NCBI RefSeq assembly: GCF_022662015.1
Contig: NZ_JAKMCM010000003.1
Location: 434,001 to 498,000 of the forward strand
Length of the DNA stretch: 64,000 nucleotides
Source of the DNA: Aestuariivivens sediminicola
GTDB lineage: Bacteria; Bacteroidota; Bacteroidia; Flavobacteriales; Flavobacteriaceae
Reading direction: 5' to 3'
A program made the position numbers and the translations under genes. Below the pieces are notes generated by a model. That model made no database searches. It saw nothing but the letters and a program-made list of their open reading frames with translations, and had not been told where the DNA came from. Below are positions 16,871-23,820 of this stretch, one piece after another. Every line of letters begins with the position of its first letter. The first letter of the stretch is position 1.

Positions 16871-17254
16871 CTAATCATTCGTGTAGTTTTTATAACTGCC
16901 ATCATTATAAAATATTACGATACGCTCGATAGACTTTGGAGATTGCCTGAGTTTTTGATGTGGTGTTTCCTTTTCCGGAACTGTTGGTTCGGGAGATACT
17001 TCAGGAGCATCGGTAACGGAATCCTTCTTTTGGGGAAATTCTCCCTTTCCGTTCAATAGCCAATACAGACCTACCTCGGGGTAGTGGGAAATGATCTTAA
17101 GTACAAACTCTAAACTGGGTTTATTCCGTCCTGAAAGTATATGGGAAATACTAGACCGTTGTACGCCAATTTTTTCAGCAAATGAGGAGGCCGATTCACT
17201 GTAATAATCCATGACACGCTGCAACCTCTTGGCAAATGCCTCGCTGTTTATCAT
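16871..17254 (-). CDS. XRE-family helix-turn-helix transcriptional regulator
   Basis: 127 residues from the ATG at 17254 (MINSEAFAKRLQRVM); three more codons upstream would need a TTG start and overlap the operator, so I reject them. The HTH is at about 6-62, with SASSFAEKIGVQRSSISHIL as helices 2-3 and SGRNKPSLEFVLKIISHYPE after it. The remaining C-terminal half is Pro/Glu-rich and then basic, with a short conserved-looking end (RIVIFYNDGSYKNY). It is divergent from the M14 carboxypeptidase gene. Both promoters carry the same 15-bp sequence over their -7 boxes, so the protein probably represses itself and its neighbour. Confidence 0.88.
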   Translation of the reverse strand: MINSEAFAKRLQRVMDYYSESASSFAEKIGVQRSSISHILSGRNKPSLEFVLKIISHYPEVGLYWLLNGKGEFPQKKDSVTDAPEVSPEPTVPEKETPHQKLRQSPKSIERIVIFYNDGSYKNYTND

Positions 17255-17300
17255 TGTAAACAATTTAAATCACACTATTAAAATACAAATGTAAACATTT
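17253..17300 (-). promoter_or_regulatory. promoter and two operator-like sites of the XRE gene
   Basis: On the minus strand AAATGTTTACATTTG (17286-17300) contains the -7 box TACATTTG (17286-17293). A second related palindrome, ATTGTAAACAAT (17253-17264), overlaps the start codon. Both share the core TGTAAACA/TGTTTACA. A regulator bound here would cover the promoter and the start of the message. Confidence 0.7.
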
Positions 17301-17489
17301 TAAATTATATCAGTTTAATCGATGGATCGCAGGATTACAATAATAAATTGTTACTTTACTTATTGTATTATAAAATACTGATATTAAAGTTTTTATGCTA
17401 TAAAATATAAAATCCCGCTGCCACTCTTAGGATGAGTCGTAACATCGCGTTTTTTTGTTTATGGTTGTAACCAGAAAAGGGTTGAAAAG

Positions 17490-17526
17490 TTGTTTACAAT
17501 TGTAAATATCTAAATGTTTACATTTG
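17490..17526 (+). promoter_or_regulatory. promoter and two operator-like sites of the M14 peptidase gene
   Basis: AAATGTTTACATTTG at 17512-17526 is identical to the sequence over the XRE promoter and contains the -7 box TACATTTG (17519-17526). Upstream lies TTGTTTACAAT (17490-17500), part of the perfect palindrome TTTACAATTGTAAA (17493-17506). The pair mirrors the arrangement on the XRE side. Confidence 0.7.
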
Positions 17527-17545
17527 TGGCTAACCTAAAAGTTAA

Positions 17546-18697
17546 ATGGAATTAAATACAATTGCAGCTTTTTTTGAGTCGTATAAAGAACAGGGCTTAT
17601 CTCATCGCTATGTTACCAATTCACACATATTTCCATTATTGAAAAGATTAGAAAAAGACCTTCAGGTGGAGACTATCGGTCAATCTGTACTTGGCGCTCC
17701 GATATATGCCCTGAAAATTGGAGATGGCAAAAAAAGAATATTGATGTGGTCTCAAATGCACGGTAACGAATCCACCACAACCAAGGCTCTCTTTGATGTA
17801 TTGAATGCCTTATTGTCTGATAATGACCTCCTGTCTTCAATACGTTCTTCCTGTAGCCTATACATCATCCCCATATTAAATCCGGACGGTGCTGAAAGGT
17901 ACACGAGGGTCAATGCCAATGACATCGATCTCAATAGGGATGCTCAGCTACTTACACAGCCTGAGAGTAAAGTGTTAAGAGATGTCTTCGACACCTTTAA
18001 GCCGGATTTTTGTTGTAACCTCCATGGTCAGCGTACCATTTTTAGCGCAGGAGCGTTCAACAAACCCGCTACCATCTCATTTTTGGCGCCTGCTCAGGAT
18101 GCAGCATGCAGTGTTACACCGAACCGCAAGATGGCCATGGAGGTTATTGCTGCGATGAATAGAGTTTTGCAGCAGGTCATACCGGGGCAGATTGGCGTTT
18201 ACGACGATGCATTTAATTTAAATTGCGTCGGAGACACGTTTCAAAGCGAACAGGTACCGACCATGCTTTTTGAAGCGGGTCATTTTCAGGGAGACTATGA
18301 ACGTGAGAACACCCGGAAATATATGTTTATGGCACTTCTAAGCGCATTGCTATATATTTCGCAACATGATGTTACGGGCGATAATCACGAAGGCTATTTT
18401 GAAATTCCCGAAAACCAGAAGTTGTTCTTTGATATTATTATCAGGAATGCCAGAATAAAAGCCGATGGTGATCTGTTGGATATCGGGATCATGTATCAGG
18501 AAAAGTTGATCGATAATGAAGTTAGATTCATTCCGAAAATTGAAAAAATGGAAGGCTTATCTCGGTACTACGCCCACAAGGAATACGATGCCAATAAACA
18601 TGTAGTCTTATCCGAAGACCACAAGACCTTACACCTGGGCGACGAAAACGTTTTCGTAATGATAAAAAATGAGAAAATCGCATTAAAATTAAAATAA
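17546..18697 (+). CDS. M14-family zinc carboxypeptidase
   Basis: 383 residues without a signal peptide, so probably cytoplasmic. Zinc ligands are H72 and E75 (SQMHGNES) and H160 (CNLHGQR). N-P-D-G (112-115) and NLNRD (129-132) correspond to the substrate-carboxylate Arg region, and the catalytic Glu is E243 in LFEAGHF. The C-terminal 100 residues form an additional small domain. It may remove residues from peptides or from peptidoglycan fragments, since intracellular M14 enzymes of both kinds exist; the sequence does not decide. It is divergently arranged with an XRE regulator and followed by an Lrp-type regulator on the same strand, separated by its own probable promoter. Confidence 0.88.
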   Translation: MELNTIAAFFESYKEQGLSHRYVTNSHIFPLLKRLEKDLQVETIGQSVLGAPIYALKIGDGKKRILMWSQMHGNESTTTKALFDVLNALLSDNDLLSSIRSSCSLYIIPILNPDGAERYTRVNANDIDLNRDAQLLTQPESKVLRDVFDTFKPDFCCNLHGQRTIFSAGAFNKPATISFLAPAQDAACSVTPNRKMAMEVIAAMNRVLQQVIPGQIGVYDDAFNLNCVGDTFQSEQVPTMLFEAGHFQGDYERENTRKYMFMALLSALLYISQHDVTGDNHEGYFEIPENQKLFFDIIIRNARIKADGDLLDIGIMYQEKLIDNEVRFIPKIEKMEGLSRYYAHKEYDANKHVVLSEDHKTLHLGDENVFVMIKNEKIALKLK

Positions 18698-18735
18698 ATT
18701 GCAGTAATTATGCATAATTATTAATAAAAATATGT

Positions 18736-18743
18736 TAATTTTG
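18736..18743 (+). promoter_or_regulatory. candidate -7 element for the Lrp-type gene
   Basis: TAATTTTG (TAnnTTTG) lies 23 bp before the ATG at 18767. No -33 TTG is at the right distance. Confidence 0.4.
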
Positions 18744-18766
18744 GTTTTTATTTAACAATAATTGAT

Positions 18767-19246
18767 ATGGGGAAAATTAAATTAGACGAAATCGACCACC
18801 AGATTCTTGATATGCTTATCGATAATACGAGAATTCCATTTACGGATATTGCAAAAAAATTACTGATTTCTGCAGGAACTGTTCATGTAAGGGTGAAGAA
18901 AATGGAAGAGGCTGGTATTATTAGAGGTTCCTCGTTAACTTTAGATTACAAAAAGCTTGGATATTCATTTATCGCCTATGTTGGTGTTTTTTTAAATAAC
19001 ACCTCCCAAACCAAGTTTGTACTTGAACGCATTAATGAAATTCCATTTGTAACGGTTGCGCATATCACCACAGGTAAGTTCAACATCTTTTGCAAGATTA
19101 GGGCGCGTAGCACCGAACATGCCAAAGAGGTTATTTTTAGACTGGATGATATAGAAGGGGTATACAGAACCGAAACTATGATTTCTCTCGAAGAAAGTAT
19201 TAACGATAAGAAGCGTCTAATGCATTCTATATTTAATGATATGTGA
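18767..19246 (+). CDS. Lrp/AsnC-family transcriptional regulator
   Basis: 159 residues with the two-domain layout of the family. An N-terminal winged HTH is at about 5-60 (LDEIDHQILDMLIDNTRIPF, then DIAKKLLISAGTVHVRVKKM), and a C-terminal RAM effector domain at about 70-150 (FIAYVGVFLNN, then VAHITTGKFNIFCKIRARS). Such proteins sense amino acids and act as dimers or octamers. The nearby alanine and proline dehydrogenases a few kb away are possible targets, but nothing in the sequence proves it. It lies 69 bp after the M14 gene and is followed by a strong intrinsic terminator. Confidence 0.93.
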   Translation: MGKIKLDEIDHQILDMLIDNTRIPFTDIAKKLLISAGTVHVRVKKMEEAGIIRGSSLTLDYKKLGYSFIAYVGVFLNNTSQTKFVLERINEIPFVTVAHITTGKFNIFCKIRARSTEHAKEVIFRLDDIEGVYRTETMISLEESINDKKRLMHSIFNDM

Positions 19247-19271
19247 TGCGCACTTTCTTTTAACAATAAAC

Positions 19272-19296
19272 AGGCTCTTTTTTAAGAGCCTTTTTT
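19272..19296 (+). terminator. intrinsic terminator after the Lrp-type gene
   Basis: AGGCTCTT (19272-19279), loop tttt, AAGAGCCT (19284-19291), followed by TTTTT. The perfect stem and T run make it strong. The convergent gene's stop codon lies at 19295-19297. Confidence 0.9.
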
Positions 19297-19594
19297 ATTC
19301 CTCTTCATCCTGTATGATAGGATTATCTGGATCTGGATCTACTACAACATGACCCATGTCGTCCACTTCGAAGTTGTCGTTATCAAAATTGGTCATCGTG
19401 TAATGTAATTTACTATGTACCTTCACCAGAAAGATGGTATCCTCAGTTCTAATCTCAACAGCTTCAATGGTTTGGTTATGATGATCATCAAAAGTAATGA
19501 TATCATCATCTCCATATCCATCGGGAAATTTATCCGTTAAAGCTTTTAAAACCTCGGGTTTCAATTTTTTATAGTCCACAATGATTCGTTTCAT
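19295..19594 (-). CDS. small acidic conserved protein, function unknown
   Basis: 99 residues, with a basic first helix (MKRIIVDYKKLKPEVLKAL) and then a very acidic remainder (DKFPDGYGDDDIITFDD and a C-terminal run of Asp/Glu). There is no signal peptide or membrane segment. I remember homologues in flavobacteria, sometimes annotated DNA primase without any primase motif; I would not use that name. Its stop sits next to the T run of the neighbouring terminator. It is separated from aroB by 116 bp on the same strand, so cotranscription is possible. Confidence 0.72.
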   Translation of the reverse strand: MKRIIVDYKKLKPEVLKALTDKFPDGYGDDDIITFDDHHNQTIEAVEIRTEDTIFLVKVHSKLHYTMTNFDNDNFEVDDMGHVVVDPDPDNPIIQDEEE

Positions 19595-19710
19595 AATGCC
19601 TCCTAAAAACCGCCGTTAATGTGAGTGCCTTTCTCAACAAAGGCCTGCCACCATAAAAATACGCATCTAAACAGCTATAGTTTAAAGTTACAAAAAATCA
19701 TCATGAAATT

Positions 19711-20778
19711 CTAGGCAGCGTAATATTTAAAGGCCTCTAGGATGATCTCATCAGGGACAATACAGTCTATTTTCGGACTTCCAATGGCCTCCAGCAATAC
19801 GAAGTTAATATTGCCATGAACATTTTTCTTGTCGTACTTGAGTAAGTCCATAATGGCCTTGTACTCATTTTCAGCAATAGGGATGTGACCATAGAATGAT
19901 TTTAGGACGGATTTAATTTCATGGGTGTCTTTTTCGGGAAGTCCAGCTAATTGTGTGGAAATATAAGATGCCATTACAGTACCTATTGCAACAGCTTCTC
20001 CGTGTAGCAGTGAGGTCCTGTCTGCATTGCTCAAAAAATAGGATTCAATGGCGTGACCTAAGGTGTGGCCATAATTAAGTGTTTTTCTTAAGTTCTGTTC
20101 GTCAGGATCCTTGTCGACAACACACTTTTTAATCAATACCGATTCGTAAATCAAACCATCCAGATCCTCAATCGTTAAACGACTCAAATCACTCAATTTT
20201 TTCCAATAATTACTATCGCTTATCAAACCATGCTTGAACATTTCCGCCATTCCGGATTTCATCTGATGTTTCGGAAGCGTATTTAAATATGAGGTATCGA
20301 TAATGATGATATCGGGTGAACTAATGACACCAATCTGATTTTTTAAATGTCCCAGATCAACACCGGTTTTACCACCAACGGAGGCATCTACCATTGCCAA
20401 TAAGGTGGTTGGAATATTGATATATTTTATGCCCCGTTTAAATGTGCAGGCAACAAAACCTCCCAGATCCGTAATAACGCCTCCCCCTAAATTAATCAAT
20501 AGACTTTTTCTGTCAGCATCTAACTCAGAAAGACTGTTCCAAACCCCAGAGCACGTTTCGATTGTTTTATGTATTTCACCAGCTTCAATTTCCAGGATTT
20601 CAATGCTGGTATTGGTATTCAAATGTGCGAGAAAGCTGGGTAAACAATGCACATGTGTATTATCGTCGACCAATATAAATATTTTAGAGAATTTCCCTTT
20701 TTCGATATAGTCATTAAGCGACGTATATCCCGCACTGTCGAAATATATAATAGAATTATTTGCTCGAATAGGATCCAT
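19711..20778 (-). CDS. aroB: 3-dehydroquinate synthase
   Basis: 355 residues. This is the second enzyme of the shikimate pathway: it converts DAHP to 3-dehydroquinate using NAD and a divalent metal. The NAD-binding loop GGGVITDLGGF, the substrate region PTTLLAMVDASVGGKTGVDL, MAEMFKHGLI and the metal-binding NYGHTLGHAIE are all intact; the last contains the metal-binding His residues. Length is standard. The ATG at 20778 is followed directly by family-like sequence. The gene stands apart from other aro genes in this window and is divergent from the proline dehydrogenase gene. Confidence 0.96.
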   Translation of the reverse strand: MDPIRANNSIIYFDSAGYTSLNDYIEKGKFSKIFILVDDNTHVHCLPSFLAHLNTNTSIEILEIEAGEIHKTIETCSGVWNSLSELDADRKSLLINLGGGVITDLGGFVACTFKRGIKYINIPTTLLAMVDASVGGKTGVDLGHLKNQIGVISSPDIIIIDTSYLNTLPKHQMKSGMAEMFKHGLISDSNYWKKLSDLSRLTIEDLDGLIYESVLIKKCVVDKDPDEQNLRKTLNYGHTLGHAIESYFLSNADRTSLLHGEAVAIGTVMASYISTQLAGLPEKDTHEIKSVLKSFYGHIPIAENEYKAIMDLLKYDKKNVHGNINFVLLEAIGSPKIDCIVPDEIILEAFKYYAA

Positions 20779-20845
20779 AAAAAATGTTCTTTTTTAGAGG
20801 CAGTGAAATTAAGGAGATTTTGAATAAAATTATAAATAACTCACA

Positions 20846-20853
20846 TATATTTG
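20846..20853 (+). promoter_or_regulatory. -7 element before the proline dehydrogenase gene
   Basis: TATATTTG (TAnnTTTG) lies 14 bp before the ATG at 20868. TTTG at 20819-20822 could be the -33 element at 23 bp, slightly long. The transcript would have almost no leader. Confidence 0.5.
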
Positions 20854-20867
20854 TATAAAATTTCACA

Positions 20868-22046
20868 ATGATTACCGAACCCATTTTTGAAAATACTAAA
20901 ATTGCTTTTGCGCTTAAAAGTGATGTGGAACTTGAACGTGCCTTTTTTCTGTTCAAAATGATATCCATTCAGCCACTGGTAAAAATTGGAACAGCTGCTA
21001 CAAATTTGGCAATTAAGGCAAATTTACCTGTAGAAGGGTTAATTAGAGTTACTGTTTTTAACCATTTTTGTGGTGGTGTGAATGAAGAAGATTGTCTTCC
21101 TGTTATTGACAAGATGTATGAAAAGGGTGTTAGTTCCGTTTTGGATTATTCGGTAGAAGGTAAAGAAAATGAAGCCGAATTTGATTCAGCTTTAACGACA
21201 GTTCTTCGTATTATGGATTTTGCAAAGGAGCGAAAGGCCATGCCTATTGCCGTATTTAAACCAACGGGATTTGGCAGATTCAAATTGTTTGAAAAGTTAG
21301 GCAGGGGAGATGATTTGTCCAAAGAGGAACGTGAGGAGTGGCATCGGGTTGAATCGCGATTTGACACCGTTTGTAAGAAAGCTAAGGACAATGGACTGGC
21401 ACTTTTAATCGATGCGGAGGAAAGCTGGATGCAAGATGCTGCCGATGAACTGGTTACTAAAATGATGCAAAAGTATAATACGGAAAAAGCAGTCGTTTTT
21501 AATACCTTACAACTCTACCGACATGACCGGCTGGATTATTTGAAAAAGCAACATGAACTAGCGCGTCAAAATGGATATTATTTGGGTTATAAAATTGTTC
21601 GAGGCGCCTATATGGAAAAGGAAAATGAACGGGCGGAAGAGTTCAAATACGAATCTCCGATTTGTAAGAATAAATTTGCTACCGACACGAATTTTGACCA
21701 GACAGCGCAATACATATTGGACCATTTGGAGGATATCTGTTTATTCGCCGGCACCCATAATGAGGATAGCACCTATTTGATTATGGAGCAGATGAAGATG
21801 AAAGGCATTCCAAATGACGATCCCAGGATATGGTTTGGACAATTGTATGGAATGAGTGATCATATTAGTTTTAATTTAGCAGATAAAGGGTATAACGTAG
21901 CAAAGTATGTTCCATTTGGTCCGGTTAAGGATGTGATGCCCTATTTAATCAGAAGGGCAGAAGAAAACACCTCGGTTGCGGGTCAGACGGGACGGGAATT
22001 AAGTTTATTGTCAAAGGAAAAGAAGCGCAGGAAGCTCGAAGAATAG
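20868..22046 (+). CDS. proline dehydrogenase (monofunctional)
   Basis: 392 residues of the FAD-dependent (beta-alpha)8 PRODH fold. It oxidises proline to pyrroline-5-carboxylate and feeds electrons to the quinone pool. Diagnostic motifs are LLIDAEESWMQ, GYKIVRGAYMEKE and, near the end, FGQLYGMSDHISFNLADKGY and VPFGPVKDVMPYLIRRAEEN, which line the flavin and proline sites. There is no P5C dehydrogenase domain, so it is the separate-enzyme form. The protein ends in a basic tail. It converges on the small gene at 22053 with only 6 bp between stops. Proline catabolism next to alanine dehydrogenase suggests amino-acid use as a carbon source. Confidence 0.93.
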   Translation: MITEPIFENTKIAFALKSDVELERAFFLFKMISIQPLVKIGTAATNLAIKANLPVEGLIRVTVFNHFCGGVNEEDCLPVIDKMYEKGVSSVLDYSVEGKENEAEFDSALTTVLRIMDFAKERKAMPIAVFKPTGFGRFKLFEKLGRGDDLSKEEREEWHRVESRFDTVCKKAKDNGLALLIDAEESWMQDAADELVTKMMQKYNTEKAVVFNTLQLYRHDRLDYLKKQHELARQNGYYLGYKIVRGAYMEKENERAEEFKYESPICKNKFATDTNFDQTAQYILDHLEDICLFAGTHNEDSTYLIMEQMKMKGIPNDDPRIWFGQLYGMSDHISFNLADKGYNVAKYVPFGPVKDVMPYLIRRAEENTSVAGQTGRELSLLSKEKKRRKLEE

Positions 22047-22052
22047 GCTGAT

Positions 22053-22403
22053 TTATTTTTTCAGAGATTCGATAACCACAATACTATCACAGTTTTTTAA
22101 GGTTACTGACCTGGACTGACCTTCCTGAATCGCCTCTACAACATAGTGCCCACAGGGTTCTTTTCTTGGACTGCTTTTAGAAAAATTTATATGACCATTC
22201 TGCAATACCTGCTGAACTATAGCAGAGTCGCCTAAACGTATTCCTTCACTGTACTTTATGTTTTTGGAATTTATATTTTTTAACACTCTCGCCTGAGGAC
22301 CATAGCTGCAAGATGTTCTTTTGGCATTAAAGAAAAAGGCCAAAATGATCAGCCCAATTGAAAGTCCACCCAAATAGTATCCAATTCTTTGAATTAATCG
22401 CAT
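22053..22403 (-). CDS. small membrane-anchored protein (probably DUF4258-type)
   Basis: 116 residues with one N-terminal membrane helix (GGLSIGLIILAFFF) followed by a soluble part. The segment TSCSYGPQARVLKNI, a later NFSKSSPRKEPCGHYVV and a terminal NCDSIVVI suggest a small strand-rich domain with three cysteines. I recall it as a DUF4258-like flavobacterial protein, with moderate certainty. It probably faces the periplasm. It lies 33 bp downstream of the alanine dehydrogenase gene on the same strand and may share its transcript. Confidence 0.72.
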   Translation of the reverse strand: MRLIQRIGYYLGGLSIGLIILAFFFNAKRTSCSYGPQARVLKNINSKNIKYSEGIRLGDSAIVQQVLQNGHINFSKSSPRKEPCGHYVVEAIQEGQSRSVTLKNCDSIVVIESLKK

Positions 22404-22436
22404 TAAAGTAGTATTGAATTAATAAAGATCTGTTTC

Positions 22437-23636
22437 TTAAAAGATTAACAAATTAATATCACTGTATTTTAAATCAAACCACTCTGCAACGGGTTTGTTT
22501 GTTAAAATTCCGTGATAAAAGTACAATCCATTTTTTAAACCGCGATCAAAACGAAGGGAATTTTCAATTCCACCCTCCTCGGCGATCTTTAATAAATAAG
22601 GCGTGAAGATATTGCTTATGGAAACCGATGAAGTTCTGGGATATCGCGCAGGAATATTGGGAACACAATAGTGGATAACACCATGTTTAATAAAGGTTGG
22701 CTGTTTGTGGGAGGTGACTTCACTTGTTTCAAAACAACCGCCCATATCAATACTCACATCGATGATTACGGCCCTTTTTTTCATGGTTTCAACCATGGCT
22801 TCCGAAACCACCACAGGAGCTCTGTTTGTGCCGCGAAGCGCCCCGATAACCACGTCGCATCTTTTGAGTGCCTTCGTCAGGTTTTTGGGTTGCAATGTTG
22901 AGGTATGCAGGGGTTTACCAAGATGATTCTGTATGCGTCGGAGCTTGGTTATAGAATTGTCAAAAACTTTGACGTTTGCTCCAAGTCCCATACAACTCCG
23001 AGCGGCATACTGTCCAACTGTTCCAGCCCCAAGAATGACAACCTCAATGGGAGGAACCCCACTTATATTGCCAAACATTAAACCATTTCCGTCCTTGCGA
23101 TCAGACAGTAATTCGGCTGCAATTAAGACGGAAGCCGTTCCGGCAATCTCGCTTAACGAGCGTACCGCAGGATAGGTGCCATCATCGTCCCGGATAAATT
23201 CAAAAGCTAAAGCCGTAATGCGCTTGGATGCCAAAGCCTCAAAATATTTCTTGTTTTGTGTTTTTAGCTGTAGGGCAGAAATTAAAATGGTTTGCGGATT
23301 GATAAGTTCAATTTGATCGAGGGTAGGAGGTTCTACCTTCAAGATCATCGGACATGAGAACACTTTTGCTTTGTCTTTTGTTATTTCCGCACCAGCCTCG
23401 CTGTAGTCTTTGTCACTAAAACTCGCATTATCACCCGCACCGGATTCCAAAAGCACTCTATGGCCATTACTCACTAGGGCCGACACCGCATCCGGGGTTA
23501 AACACACCCGACTTTCCTGATAAGCGGTTTCTTTAGGGATTCCGATAAACAACTCTCCCTTTCCTTTTAAAATTTCAAGTTTTTCTTCCTGGGGTAAAAG
23601 CTGCTGCTTTGTAAAGGGAGACAACGATTTTGACAT
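22437..23636 (-). CDS. ald: alanine dehydrogenase
   Basis: 399 residues from ATG 23636 (MSKSLSPF); the two further codons upstream need a TTG start and are not preferred. It catalyses the NAD-dependent oxidative deamination of L-alanine to pyruvate and ammonia. The N-terminal substrate domain (GIPKETAYQESRVCLTPDAV) and the Rossmann motif (VVILGAGTVGQYAARSCMGLG) are those of the Ald / transhydrogenase-alpha family. Length is that of Ald (about 370-400), and no transhydrogenase membrane part follows. Flavobacterial Ald proteins usually carry the N-terminal extension seen here. Confidence 0.88.
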   Translation of the reverse strand: MSKSLSPFTKQQLLPQEEKLEILKGKGELFIGIPKETAYQESRVCLTPDAVSALVSNGHRVLLESGAGDNASFSDKDYSEAGAEITKDKAKVFSCPMILKVEPPTLDQIELINPQTILISALQLKTQNKKYFEALASKRITALAFEFIRDDDGTYPAVRSLSEIAGTASVLIAAELLSDRKDGNGLMFGNISGVPPIEVVILGAGTVGQYAARSCMGLGANVKVFDNSITKLRRIQNHLGKPLHTSTLQPKNLTKALKRCDVVIGALRGTNRAPVVVSEAMVETMKKRAVIIDVSIDMGGCFETSEVTSHKQPTFIKHGVIHYCVPNIPARYPRTSSVSISNIFTPYLLKIAEEGGIENSLRFDRGLKNGLYFYHGILTNKPVAEWFDLKYSDINLLIF

Positions 23637-23795
23637 ATCCAATAAGGTTCAGAAAATGAAATTACAAATAAATTTTTAATGTCAAGCCGGAGGGTGTAAA
23701 GAATTTCACAATTCTCCCTTGCTCAAGGTCATATGTAAGAAATTAATTCTAGAGCACTTGTGGGAATTCCATAAAGGGAATTAAATTAATTATTT

Positions 23796-23803
23796 TATGT
23801 TTG
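23796..23803 (+). promoter_or_regulatory. -7 element before the outer-membrane receptor gene
   Basis: TATGTTTG (TAnnTTTG) covers an in-frame ATG at 23797. Transcription would start near 23810, so the real start codon should be the ATG at 23821. No clear -33 TTG is seen. Confidence 0.45.
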
Positions 23804-23820
23804 TATATACAAAAGAGTTT

